Below, piece by piece: positions 8,833 through 18,744 of a DNA stretch of 64,000 nt. The DNA is from Helcococcus kunzii ATCC 51366 (GTDB taxonomy: Bacteria; Bacillota; Clostridia; Tissierellales; Peptoniphilaceae), in the NCBI RefSeq assembly GCF_000245755.1, contig NZ_JH601088.1, positions 99,594-163,593 of the forward strand. Direction: 5' to 3'. The notes below the pieces were generated by a model that worked only from the letters and a program-made list of their open reading frames with translations, did not search any database and was not told the DNA's origin. Numbering within the stretch: position 1 is the first letter of the stretch; the number at the start of each line of letters is the position of its first letter. The position numbers were made by a program, and so were the translations under genes.

Positions 8833-11483
8833 AAAGAAAATTTCCGAATGCAAAAGATAAAAGACTAAATTTAATATTTGTTATAGCAATATTTACAATT
8901 ATCAGCTTAATAATACATTCACCATATTTAAGAGGCAGGCTATTATTAGGTGTTGATCATGGAGATCCTATTGCGCAGATGTATCCATTTAGGCATTTTA
9001 TCATAAAGAATTTTGCACGAGGGAATTTTTTTTATTCCTTTAGTTATGGATTAGGTGGAGATTTCTTTACAGAATTATCTTATTATTACACAACTTCACC
9101 TATATTTTATTTAGTAGCGATTATTGGTAGAATTACTAGAATTTACAATGGAAGCTTCCTTTCTTCCATGCATTTAGTGTTATTGGCAAGCATACTGACA
9201 CAAATACTATCTCAAATCTTTATGTATATCTTATTAGAATATGAATACAATAAGGACGGAGATATCAGAAAGAAAAAATTAAACATTATTTCAAGTATCA
9301 TTTATGGTACGACTACATATTTACTATATAGATATCTAGGTTTTGATTTCATGGCAGAATCATTTGTCTATCTTCCATTAGTCTGTTATGGCATTAGAAA
9401 ATTTGATAAAGAAAGAAAACCACTTCTTTTCATCATTTCTTTTGGAATAATGGTTATGAGCAATTTCTATTTTGCTTTTATGAATTGTATTTTCATCTTT
9501 ACATTTATGATGATTTACTCATTTGAATATACAAGCTTTAAGAACTTTATATCTCAAGTATTTGAAAGAGCAAAATTAGTTATTTTAGGATTTGGTATAA
9601 GCGCAATAGGATTTTTACCATCAGTTTATGCATTTTTACATTCAGATAGACAACCAGTTGAGACAACTAGCAGATTGTTTGTGAAATTAGATCAAATTCA
9701 ATATAAATTAAGCTCACTATTTTTAAATCCGAATGTAATAGGTGGAGCAATTTTCCTAGCATTTATCATCTTAATTTATAGTTTCATGTTAAATAAAAAC
9801 GTATTGAGGAAAAATATCATATCATTACTTTGGTGTGTTTTATTTTTCTCACCTTTAGCTCACTCTATAATGAATGGTTTTTCATATGAATCAGATAGGT
9901 GGTATTATCTTATCGCATTTGCTATTTGCTTTGTACTTCCATATAATTTACATAACATTATTGAAAAATCAAAATCTATAGATTTTAATATGAAGATAAT
10001 TTACGCAATTATTTTATTAATTGGTATGATTTTCTTATTAGGAAGACATCCTTATAGTTTCTATGCTTTAGTTTGTGAACTTATAGTATTGATAATTTTA
10101 CTATTTATCAATAAAACAAGATACATGATCGACTTCTTGATGATTTTCGTATTAGGAGTTTCACTTATTTATAATAGAGGCTATATCAATTCTAGAAGTC
10201 CAGTGTTGAAAGACAATAACTATTATCTAAATAAAGCTACAGGCACATATGGGATAGATTTTAATGATGATAGTTTTTATAGAATTGCAAATAAAAAAGC
10301 AGAAAATAATGACTTTATCAGAAGAGAAAACTCTGAAATGATATTAGGAAATAGAGGTACTACTGTGTATAACTCAGTAGTTAACAAGGATTTAATGAAA
10401 TGGTTTAAGAAAGATCATAATATATGGACTTTCTTTACCTCACCAAGTCATTTTAGAGGTCTTGATAATAGATTGTTTTTAGAAACAATATGGGGTGTAA
10501 AATATAAAGTAAACTTCGATAATGATCAAATTAATTACGATAAAAAGACAAAAGATAATAAAATATATTATGAAAATCCAAATAATATAGGTATAGATTT
10601 TTGGTATGATAATTACATTCCAAAGGAAAAATATGATAAATTTAGTCACGCCCAAAAAGATGCTGCACTTATGCAGTCTGCAGTGATTGAAGATAAATTA
10701 AATATCGATGAAGCAAATTTAGATAAAACGATTGAAAACATTGATGTTGATTTAAATACTGCAGAGATTATAGATGGAAAATTTGAAAATGGTATATTAA
10801 AAATACCTTATAAAAAAGGAAAACATGCTGAAGATGCAAATAGAGGTAAAATAATCATTCCATTGAGTGGCAAAAAGGAAAATGGAGAATATTTAATTAG
10901 TTTTAGATTAGACTTAATTAATAAAAATATTGAAGATAGAAGACTAAAATATGTACTTGATGTAAATGATAGAAAAATATATAAATACAAAGACACTTAT
11001 CAATGGACATATTTACAAGATGATTTTACAATAAGAGTGGATGGAAAGGCTGATCAAATTGTAATTAGTCTAACTCCTGGTGAATATAAGTTTTCAAATA
11101 TTGATTTGAGTTTTAGTTCATACAAAAATTATGAAAAGTGGACAAATAAACTAAATAAGTACAATTTAGAAAATTTAGTGATGAAAGATGATAAAATAGT
11201 AGGAGACATTCACAATAAGGAAAATGGTGTATTGGGATTGAGTATACCATATAGTGAAAACTGGAAGATTAGCGTTGATGGTAAACAAGTCAAGACATTA
11301 AGGATTGATAATGCCTTAATGGGAGTCTATCTAGAAAAGGGAAATCATAAAGTTGAAATTAAATATGTACCAAAGATATTTTATATCGGTTTAGGTATAA
11401 GTCTATTGAGTATAGCATTGGTCACATATTTTTATATAATAAAACCTAAAAAAACTAAAGATGAAACATTTAATAAAAGGTAA
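8829..11483 (+). CDS. YfhO-family multi-membrane protein
   Basis: 884 residues with about 12-13 membrane segments in the first 480, a large hydrophilic external region, and a last membrane helix near 850-870 (FYIGLGISLLSIALVTYFYII). This is the arrangement of YfhO/GT-C-type proteins, implicated in Firmicutes in glycosylating lipoteichoic acid and other surface polymers from polyprenyl-linked sugars. The N-terminal DHGDP resembles the acidic first-loop motif of GT-C enzymes. In this operon it may add a side sugar outside the cell. Confidence 0.8.
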   Translation: MKRKFPNAKDKRLNLIFVIAIFTIISLIIHSPYLRGRLLLGVDHGDPIAQMYPFRHFIIKNFARGNFFYSFSYGLGGDFFTELSYYYTTSPIFYLVAIIGRITRIYNGSFLSSMHLVLLASILTQILSQIFMYILLEYEYNKDGDIRKKKLNIISSIIYGTTTYLLYRYLGFDFMAESFVYLPLVCYGIRKFDKERKPLLFIISFGIMVMSNFYFAFMNCIFIFTFMMIYSFEYTSFKNFISQVFERAKLVILGFGISAIGFLPSVYAFLHSDRQPVETTSRLFVKLDQIQYKLSSLFLNPNVIGGAIFLAFIILIYSFMLNKNVLRKNIISLLWCVLFFSPLAHSIMNGFSYESDRWYYLIAFAICFVLPYNLHNIIEKSKSIDFNMKIIYAIILLIGMIFLLGRHPYSFYALVCELIVLIILLFINKTRYMIDFLMIFVLGVSLIYNRGYINSRSPVLKDNNYYLNKATGTYGIDFNDDSFYRIANKKAENNDFIRRENSEMILGNRGTTVYNSVVNKDLMKWFKKDHNIWTFFTSPSHFRGLDNRLFLETIWGVKYKVNFDNDQINYDKKTKDNKIYYENPNNIGIDFWYDNYIPKEKYDKFSHAQKDAALMQSAVIEDKLNIDEANLDKTIENIDVDLNTAEIIDGKFENGILKIPYKKGKHAEDANRGKIIIPLSGKKENGEYLISFRLDLINKNIEDRRLKYVLDVNDRKIYKYKDTYQWTYLQDDFTIRVDGKADQIVISLTPGEYKFSNIDLSFSSYKNYEKWTNKLNKYNLENLVMKDDKIVGDIHNKENGVLGLSIPYSENWKISVDGKQVKTLRIDNALMGVYLEKGNHKVEIKYVPKIFYIGLGISLLSIALVTYFYIIKPKKTKDETFNKR

Positions 11484-11499
11484 AATTATTGGAGGATAA

Positions 11500-12429
11500 A
11501 TGAAAAACATCAGTATAATAGTACCTTCATATAATGAGGAAAAAAATATTATTCCTTTTTTTGAACTATGTAAAAAAGAATTAAATAATGAACACAAATA
11601 TGAATACATTTTTGTAAATGATGGCAGTAGTGATGATACTTTTAATAAAATTAAAGAATTGAAATCAATTTATCCTAATGAAAACATTATTGGTATCAAT
11701 TTTTCAAGAAATTTTGGTAAAGAATCTGCTATTTTAGCAGGATTAAACTATGCAAATGGTGAATATATCTCCTTGATTGATGCAGATTTACAACAAAATC
11801 CAAAATATATTAATGAAATGGTTGATATTTTAGAATATAATGATGACGTGGACGGTGTGTCAGCTTATCAAGATGTTAGAAACGAAGGCGGAGTACTTAA
11901 GTTTTTTAAATCTTTATTTTATAACTGGATAAATAAGCTTTCAGATGTTAAGCTAAGAAAAGATGCTTCTGATTTTAGGACATTTAGAAAAGAAATAAGA
12001 GATTCAATTGTTTCTATGAATGAATACAATAGATTTTCAAAAGGTATATTTGCATGGGTTGGGTACAATATCGAATACATTCCATACACTGTAGAAGAGA
12101 GATTACATGGAAAGACAAAGTGGTCATTTAAGAGCTTAACAAAATATGCTATTGAAGGATTTGTTGGATATAGTACTGCACCATTGAAGTTTTCTACGAT
12201 ATTAGGTATGTTTACATCAATTATTTCAATATTATATTTAATAATTGTAATAATACAAAAATTATTTATTGGAATAGAAGTAGAAGGATTTGCAACAATA
12301 ATCTGTTTAATTTTGTTTTTTGCAGGAGTTCAACTGCTTAGTTTAGGTATTATTGGAGAATATTTAGCTAAGACATATCTTGAAGTGAAAAAAAGACCTC
12401 ATTACTTAATTAAAAACGTGATAAAATAA
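11500..12429 (+). CDS. Glycosyltransferase family 2, GtrB/DPM1-like with two C-terminal TM helices
   Basis: 309 residues. The GT-A domain has IIVPSYNEEKNI, VNDGSSDDT and DADLQQNP, with DADL as the metal-binding acidic pair. Two membrane segments follow at about residues 230-255 and 265-290. This is the polyprenyl-phosphate glycosyltransferase architecture, which makes Und-P-sugar for GT-C enzymes that act outside. Its position right after the YfhO/GT-C gene fits: it would charge the carrier that YfhO uses. A GGAGGA ribosome site supports the ATG. Confidence 0.9.
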   Translation: MKNISIIVPSYNEEKNIIPFFELCKKELNNEHKYEYIFVNDGSSDDTFNKIKELKSIYPNENIIGINFSRNFGKESAILAGLNYANGEYISLIDADLQQNPKYINEMVDILEYNDDVDGVSAYQDVRNEGGVLKFFKSLFYNWINKLSDVKLRKDASDFRTFRKEIRDSIVSMNEYNRFSKGIFAWVGYNIEYIPYTVEERLHGKTKWSFKSLTKYAIEGFVGYSTAPLKFSTILGMFTSIISILYLIIVIIQKLFIGIEVEGFATIICLILFFAGVQLLSLGIIGEYLAKTYLEVKKRPHYLIKNVIK

Positions 12430-12456
12430 TTAGGTAATATATGATATGGAGGAAAG

Positions 12457-13332
12457 ATGAAATCCAAGATACACATAGATAAAAAGGAAATAATAATTAC
12501 CATTGTTTTAGCAATAGTACTTTCTGTATTATCCATAGTCACACTAAATAAATATAATGAAGTGACAACAGTTAAAGAACAAAAAAAGGCTGACAGTTTG
12601 GATAAAACACTATTGAATATTAAGCCAAATATAGAGTATGATGCTGAAGAAGATAAATATAAGATAAATTACCAAAACTCTACTCCAGCTAATATTATCA
12701 AAGCGAACTTTTTAGTATTTGATATGAATAGATTTAAAAGACCAATAAATTTTGAAGAAGCTGTTTCAGAATATTCACGTTCAAATAGTATTTTTCTAAA
12801 TAAAGATGAAATAAATCCTTCAAAAGATTTTATTTTATTGTCAAATGGGGTTTATTCTTACAAAAATAGTATATACTCTTTTACTGTAAATGATGATAAA
12901 TTAGAATCAGAATTCGTTGGAGAAATGCCATATTTTAGAGAGGGTAAGGCGAGATATTTAGTACCAAAGATTAATATTGTTGAAAAAAATGGGAAAAAAT
13001 TTATTGAATCATATATGTATAATGTAACAAAAATTGATGTTTTAGATTATGAATTCATCTATGAAGACGCAAAGACTGGAGAAAATTATTCACTAAAATT
13101 TGATAATGTACCTAAGGGAAAAAAATCAAAAAAAATAGTGGCAAAGGCTCCAAAATCAGGATTAATCAAAGATGTGGTTCCAAAGGAATCATTTATGAGA
13201 ATTGTTAATGAAGAAGGAAAAGAATATAATGTAGTATATGACTACTCTACAAATTTAATCTTAGATTTAGACAAGTACGATAAATTAATTAATAAAAATC
13301 AAGGTAATAAATATTATGAAGCAAAGAATTAA
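12457..13332 (+). CDS. Membrane-anchored extracytoplasmic protein of unknown function
   Basis: I do not recognise this 291-residue protein. It has a short basic N terminus, one membrane segment (about residues 11-30) and a soluble remainder predicted to lie outside. There is no cysteine lipobox. Its 3' end overlaps the polymerase gene by 17 bp, so the two are almost surely coupled. It may be an accessory of the polymerase or of YfhO. A strong GGAGG site marks the start. Confidence 0.7.
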   Translation: MKSKIHIDKKEIIITIVLAIVLSVLSIVTLNKYNEVTTVKEQKKADSLDKTLLNIKPNIEYDAEEDKYKINYQNSTPANIIKANFLVFDMNRFKRPINFEEAVSEYSRSNSIFLNKDEINPSKDFILLSNGVYSYKNSIYSFTVNDDKLESEFVGEMPYFREGKARYLVPKINIVEKNGKKFIESYMYNVTKIDVLDYEFIYEDAKTGENYSLKFDNVPKGKKSKKIVAKAPKSGLIKDVVPKESFMRIVNEEGKEYNVVYDYSTNLILDLDKYDKLINKNQGNKYYEAKN

Positions 13333-14899
13333 TTACTATACAAATTTAATTAGAAGATGCATGACGTCTTTATCGGTTATATTGACGATTTTTGGTATTT
13401 TCACCAAAAATCCATATGCTTTTCTATTTTCTACTACAATAATTATACTAAGCAATGTCATCATGTCGCTTGAAGATATAAAAGATCATGTAATATTTTT
13501 ACTTTTTAATGTTACTTTTACCGTCTTTTTAATGTCAAGATTTATTGCAAGTGGGATATTTGGTGCTGATTTTGAATATAGTGGCATGTTTGAGATGAGT
13601 TTCACAAAGGATGTGACTGTGAATATCATCTATTTTATAAATCTCTCAATTATAGCATTAACCTTAGCATATAAATATTTTTATAGTAAAGATAAAGAAG
13701 ATGTTAAGACAGAAAGTTTTGTAGTGGGTATAATCGATTCGATTATCGTTTTTTTCAAAAAAAGTATTAAATCACTACTTCCAAAGAAAAACAAAGTTAC
13801 TAAAACAAAATCAAAAAACAAATTTGTTTTATATATAAAAGAAAATAGAGAAGAAATAAAAAAATATATAGCGATAATTTCATTTACTATATTTATAGTT
13901 TCCGTTTTAGTAAAGATATATACAAGTTTTGAAGATGCAAAGTTAATAAGTAAAGTTGGCTATAGAGAATCATTTTTAATTGATAAAACTTCAGTTCCTA
14001 TAACAAAAAGAATTATGGACATTGTTGGTAGAATGTATTTTACTTCTTTTATGATTTTTATAGCAACTAAGCCAAAATTAAAATATGTGATTGCACTATC
14101 TGTGATATTTATCATACCTTCAGTGTTTAGATTAAAATCTGGAGCAAGAAATGATATCATGTTAGATTTCTTCATTTTATTTGTTTATTTTGTTTATAGA
14201 ATCGAAAATAAGACAATAATAAATAGAATCCTTACTGTTGCAGTGATATTAGCGCCAATATTAATTATTATATTAATGCTAGTGGAAGGCAGTAGAGGTA
14301 CATTAAATGAAGCTCAAAAACAAGGCTCTGGTATTATAGATAAACTACTAAAATTTTTATATAATCAAGGTGTATCTGCTAGAGTTATTGGAAATGCACA
14401 AGAATTTTCCGGACAGATACCACATAAATGTTATAGTTTAGGAGAAATAATTGATTTTGTAAAATACTCAGTAGTCGGAAAAATCATGAGATTTGCTGAA
14501 CCTCAAGGTCAATCTTATGAAGTGTTTTTAGGTAAATCACAATTAAGTCATGCACTTACATTTATACAATCACCTTATGAGTACTTAAATAAGGGATTGG
14601 GTACAGGATCAAGTTATATAGCAGAATTATATATAGACCTTGGTATATTTGGTATAATAGCAGGGTCAGCATTTTATGGTTATTTTATAAATAAATTAAG
14701 AAAGATGTTCTTTAGTACAAAGACATATATTGTAGCGATTATGCTAATTATGACAAGAAACCTATTCTTTGTACCAAGATCAAGCTATACATTTTTCTTA
14801 AATAGATTACTACAAGAAACTCAAATCATGATATTTATATTTATATTTATATCTTCGATACTGTTGAGTTATATAGCAAAAAAGAAAAAATATAAATAA
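13316..14899 (+). CDS. O-antigen/capsule repeat-unit polymerase (Wzy-like)
   Basis: 527 residues with about 11-12 hydrophobic segments and a large loop at about 345-440 (GSRGTLNEAQKQGSG, then GNAQEFSGQIPH) between later helices, typical of oligosaccharide repeat-unit polymerases. These join lipid-linked repeat units on the outer face of the membrane. The family is poorly conserved, so the call rests on topology, the loop and the flippase three genes later. Confidence 0.8.
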   Translation: MKQRINYYTNLIRRCMTSLSVILTIFGIFTKNPYAFLFSTTIIILSNVIMSLEDIKDHVIFLLFNVTFTVFLMSRFIASGIFGADFEYSGMFEMSFTKDVTVNIIYFINLSIIALTLAYKYFYSKDKEDVKTESFVVGIIDSIIVFFKKSIKSLLPKKNKVTKTKSKNKFVLYIKENREEIKKYIAIISFTIFIVSVLVKIYTSFEDAKLISKVGYRESFLIDKTSVPITKRIMDIVGRMYFTSFMIFIATKPKLKYVIALSVIFIIPSVFRLKSGARNDIMLDFFILFVYFVYRIENKTIINRILTVAVILAPILIIILMLVEGSRGTLNEAQKQGSGIIDKLLKFLYNQGVSARVIGNAQEFSGQIPHKCYSLGEIIDFVKYSVVGKIMRFAEPQGQSYEVFLGKSQLSHALTFIQSPYEYLNKGLGTGSSYIAELYIDLGIFGIIAGSAFYGYFINKLRKMFFSTKTYIVAIMLIMTRNLFFVPRSSYTFFLNRLLQETQIMIFIFIFISSILLSYIAKKKKYK

Positions 14900-14918
14900 T
14901 ATTATTAGAGGAGTTAAG

Positions 14919-16016
14919 ATGAACATTGGAATTTTAAGTATGCAGAGGGTCATTAATTATGGTTCCTTCCTGCAAGGATATGCCCTGAAAAATTACTTGA
15001 AAGATAGAGGTCACGAAGTTAGTTTTATAGATATAAAACCGGGCGAACAAATTTTAGGTGATACAAGAATTAGAGAAAATGAAGGTATCATTCAAAAAAT
15101 CAAACAAAAATTAGATGGAGATCTTTTCAAAAAAGCGAAAAGATATAATCTAGTTAGAGAAAGAAAGAAAAGATTTGAAGAAGAGTTTTTCCCAATTTTA
15201 GGGGTAGGAGAAATAGACTATTCAACTGATTATAATGCAGTAGTTATCGGAAGTGATGAAGTGTTTAACTGTACACAACCTGCACCATGGGGATTTGCCA
15301 AAACTTTATTAGGTGAAGGTATAGATTCTGATATCATCTTATCTTATGCAGCATCTTGCGGATTTACTACTTTAGAAAGAGTTGAAGAGTTAAATATTAA
15401 AGATCAAGTAGAAAAAGCTTTAAGCAATTTTGATGCGTTTTCTGTTAGAGATGCAAATACAAGAAAGTTTGTAGAATCATTAACTGATAAAGAAGTGTAT
15501 GATCATATCGATCCTACGTTAATTTACACATTTGAAAAAGAATTAAAAGATGTGACAATTGACGAAAAAGATTATATTTTAATTTATGCTTATGACGATA
15601 GAATCAGCGATAAAAATGTAATTAAAGAAACTAAAGAATTTGCTAAGAAAAATAATCTAACAATTATTTCTGCCGGTGTATTTCAAGCGTGGGCAGATAA
15701 AAATATTGTTTGTACACCATTTGAGCTATTAGCTTATTTCAAAAACGCAACTTATATACTAACAGATACATTCCACGGTACTGTGTTTTCAATTAAATCA
15801 AAAGTACCTTTTGCAACAATTGTTAGAGATAGCAACAATCAAAAATTAACAGATTTATTAAATAAATTTGATTTAGTTTATAGAAAAGTAAACAATTATA
15901 CAGATATAAGTAAAATACTTAAAATGGACATTGATAAAGAAAATATCGACGAAAAAATATCAGAATATACTGAAAAAGCAAATCAATATTTTTCAAAATA
16001 TCTAGATAGAAAATAA
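14919..16016 (+). CDS. Polysaccharide pyruvyl transferase family protein
   Basis: 365 residues of the CsaB/WcaK/ExoV-type family. Recognisable blocks are INYGSFLQGYALKNYL at the N terminus, GSDEVFN, LSYAASCG and TDTFHGTVFSI near the C-terminal end, which includes the conserved HG. The enzyme should move a pyruvate ketal from phosphoenolpyruvate to a sugar of the repeat unit, giving the polymer a negative charge. GAGGAG upstream fits the ATG. Confidence 0.88.
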   Translation: MNIGILSMQRVINYGSFLQGYALKNYLKDRGHEVSFIDIKPGEQILGDTRIRENEGIIQKIKQKLDGDLFKKAKRYNLVRERKKRFEEEFFPILGVGEIDYSTDYNAVVIGSDEVFNCTQPAPWGFAKTLLGEGIDSDIILSYAASCGFTTLERVEELNIKDQVEKALSNFDAFSVRDANTRKFVESLTDKEVYDHIDPTLIYTFEKELKDVTIDEKDYILIYAYDDRISDKNVIKETKEFAKKNNLTIISAGVFQAWADKNIVCTPFELLAYFKNATYILTDTFHGTVFSIKSKVPFATIVRDSNNQKLTDLLNKFDLVYRKVNNYTDISKILKMDIDKENIDEKISEYTEKANQYFSKYLDRK

Positions 16017-16043
16017 TTTTCTAATGAAAATTTTAGAAGGTGA

Positions 16044-17474
16044 ATGGAGAAAATATTGGACAGAAAGAGATATTTATTAAAAAATACAGCGTTATTTACG
16101 CTTGGTAATATTGGGTCAAGATTTATAACATTTCTATTAGTACCTTTATATACAAATGTTTTAACCCCGGTTCAATATGGGGAAGTTGACCTTATAGTGA
16201 CACTTGCCACAGTTTTAGTGCCTATACTGACGCTAAATTTTGGTGAGGCGGTTATGAGATTTTCACTTGATAAGGGTGGAAAAGATAATCTTTCAATAAT
16301 GAAAAATGGTTGGATAGCAATGGCGATAAGTATTGTCATTGCCCTTATTTTAATGCCGTTACTATATTTATATAATGGATTTAGCGTTTCACCAATTATC
16401 ATCATGCTATATTGTTTAAGTCAAGGTTTTTCAGTAATAGCGATATGTAATTTAAGAGGTAAAGAAAAACTTTTAGACTTTTCACTTATAAATATTTTAC
16501 AAACATTTTTAATAGCCGTACTAAACATATTATTTTTAGTGGTGTTAAAACAAGGAATAGAAGGTTACTTTACTTCATATATCATTGCGAATATTATTGT
16601 TACATTGATTTCATTCTACAGAGGTGAAGCATACACAGCACTTAGATTTGGGAAAGTGGACAATAGACTTTTTAGAGAAATGGTGAAATATTCCATGTTT
16701 TTAATCCCTACATCATTAATGTGGTGGATTATGAACTCATCCGATAGGGTGATGGTAAGTAGTATGGTAGGGGTTAAAGCAAATGGTATTTATGCTATTT
16801 CATATAAGATTCCATCAATACTTTCATCATTTTCTATAATTTTTAACCAAGCATGGTCATATTCAGCGATTAGAGAATCAGAAAGTGACGATAGTGAAGC
16901 TTATAGCAATAGTATTTACAGAAAGATGTTTGTTACATTAACATTACTTACAGGGCTATTTTTAGCAACGATAAAACCATTACTTAGCGTTTATGTAAGC
17001 AAGAGTTATTTTGAAGCATGGCAGTACACACCATATTTATTAATTGGTTTTATGTTTTTAACACTTGCAACATTCCTATCTACATCATATACAGTTCATA
17101 AAGATAGTAGAGGTTTTTTAATCTCCGGAATGGTTGGTGCAATATTAAATGTTATACTAAATTGGGCATTAATCCCACAAGTTGGAGTTGCCGGGGCAGC
17201 ATTTGCTACAGGTATCTCTTATTTCCTAGTGTTTATTTTTAGAGGTATACATACAAGAAAATATCTAGTAATAAAACTATTCGATAAAAAAGGTTTAATT
17301 TCCACAGCGATACTTATAGTGATGAGTATCACATTGTTTTACTTCGACAAGATTCAGGGTATATTATTAGCAGTGGAATTTGCAGCTTTATTATTTATAT
17401 ATAAAAAAGAGGTTATTACTGGATTAAAACAAACTAAAAAATTAGTTTCAAAGATTATTTCACGTAAGAAATAA
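16044..17474 (+). CDS. Lipid-linked oligosaccharide flippase (Wzx/MATE-like)
   Basis: 476 residues with about 14 hydrophobic segments. The N-terminal NTALFTLGNIGSRFITFLLVPLYT is the classic start of the polysaccharide transporter (PST/Wzx) family. It should flip the finished Und-PP-repeat unit outward for the polymerase encoded at 13316-14899. The ATG at 16044 has AGAAGG just before it. Confidence 0.92.
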   Translation: MEKILDRKRYLLKNTALFTLGNIGSRFITFLLVPLYTNVLTPVQYGEVDLIVTLATVLVPILTLNFGEAVMRFSLDKGGKDNLSIMKNGWIAMAISIVIALILMPLLYLYNGFSVSPIIIMLYCLSQGFSVIAICNLRGKEKLLDFSLINILQTFLIAVLNILFLVVLKQGIEGYFTSYIIANIIVTLISFYRGEAYTALRFGKVDNRLFREMVKYSMFLIPTSLMWWIMNSSDRVMVSSMVGVKANGIYAISYKIPSILSSFSIIFNQAWSYSAIRESESDDSEAYSNSIYRKMFVTLTLLTGLFLATIKPLLSVYVSKSYFEAWQYTPYLLIGFMFLTLATFLSTSYTVHKDSRGFLISGMVGAILNVILNWALIPQVGVAGAAFATGISYFLVFIFRGIHTRKYLVIKLFDKKGLISTAILIVMSITLFYFDKIQGILLAVEFAALLFIYKKEVITGLKQTKKLVSKIISRKK

Positions 17475-17498
17475 TTAATCCATATATTGGAGGAAAAG

Positions 17499-18512
17499 AT
17501 GAAAGAATTAGCAAAAAAAGTATTACCAAAAGGTATAGTTAAAAAAATTCAAAAATCAAGATCAAATGATAGACTATTTGAGTTAAGAGATTGGGACTAT
17601 AGCAGATTTGTAAAATATTCATATGCTTTAGGCGAAGAAAATAGTATTGAAAATTTAAGAGCAAAAATGACTTTCTTCTACCATTCATTAGAAAAAGGTT
17701 TAAGTAATGCAAATTTAAGATACGGCTTTGGTGAAAGAGCTTTTACTGAGCTATTTAAGACAATGGATTTATTTATCGAAAAGGGATATGACACAAATGA
17801 TAGTAGATTTCAACAAGCTTTATCAGTTGTGAAATCATATGTTGATTTACATGAAAAGAATTCTCAAGATTATCCTGAAATTGTAAAACAAAATTATGAT
17901 AAGGTTGAAAAGTACAAAGACTCTACAATCTACAATAATGGTGGTTTTGGCATATATGACTATAAAAACTCCACTAAATATTCTGAAATGAATTTTACAG
18001 AATTTATGCACAATAGACATAGTGTTAGAGACTTTGGAGAAGCACAAATTTCAAGAGATGATGTAAGAAAAGCTATCGACTTAGCAAAATGGTCACCATC
18101 CGCTTGTAATAGACAATCATTCAAAGTCTATTATGTAAAAGATGAAGAAAAAGTTGGAGAAATAATTAAAATCCAAAGAGGATTGACACATAATGCTAAA
18201 AATATTAGAGGTGCATTAGTTGTTACAAACCGTGTAGAATATTACAACAAAGAGTATGAAAGAAATCTTTCCTATGTAGACGGTGGGATGTTTTCCATGT
18301 CATTAATGCTTGCTCTAAATAACTATAATATAGCAAACTGTCCACTAAGTGCAGCCTTTGCGATGGATCAAGAAAAAGCAATGAGAGAACTTTTAGGCAT
18401 CAGTCCAAGAGAAAATCTAACTGTAGTTTTAGCGATTGGCTCATTCCCAGATGAATTTAAATATGCAAAATCACAAAGAGACAGCTTGGATAATTTTGTG
18501 ATTGAGATATAG
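17499..18512 (+). CDS. Nitroreductase-family protein in the polysaccharide operon
   Basis: About 337 residues when started at the ATG at 17499, which has TTGGAGG 5 bp upstream; an in-frame TTG at 17487 is less likely because it overlaps that site. The C-terminal ~160 residues carry the FMN-binding nitroreductase fold (HNRHSVRDFGEAQ, WSPSACNRQ, and the YVDGGMFSMSLMLA helix). The N-terminal ~165 residues are an alpha-rich extension I cannot assign. It is the last gene before a terminator, so it belongs to the glycan operon, perhaps for a redox modification. Its substrate is unknown. Confidence 0.8.
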   Translation: MKELAKKVLPKGIVKKIQKSRSNDRLFELRDWDYSRFVKYSYALGEENSIENLRAKMTFFYHSLEKGLSNANLRYGFGERAFTELFKTMDLFIEKGYDTNDSRFQQALSVVKSYVDLHEKNSQDYPEIVKQNYDKVEKYKDSTIYNNGGFGIYDYKNSTKYSEMNFTEFMHNRHSVRDFGEAQISRDDVRKAIDLAKWSPSACNRQSFKVYYVKDEEKVGEIIKIQRGLTHNAKNIRGALVVTNRVEYYNKEYERNLSYVDGGMFSMSLMLALNNYNIANCPLSAAFAMDQEKAMRELLGISPRENLTVVLAIGSFPDEFKYAKSQRDSLDNFVIEI

Positions 18513-18562
18513 TAAATAATCTTTAAATATAAAAATCTCAATAAAATATATGATATTAGAAG

Positions 18563-18606
18563 AAAGCTTGTCACACTTAATTTTATTTAAGTATGACAAG
18601 CTTTTT
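18563..18606 (+). terminator. Rho-independent terminator of the polysaccharide operon
   Basis: AAAGCTTGTCA (from 18563) pairs with TGACAAGCTTTT (18594-18605). ACTTAA/TTAAGT extends the stem, and a T-rich tail follows. It closes the locus that begins at 747. Confidence 0.9.
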
Positions 18607-18744
18607 ATATCTAATGATAATATTAAAAAAACAATAATAGTAGATATAAAAAAAAGTTACAAATTGTAATAAAGATATTAAGATTTTGAAATACGATTTC
18701 CTTTTATATTTATTTTTGTTAAAATAAATATAAAGGAGGATGGT

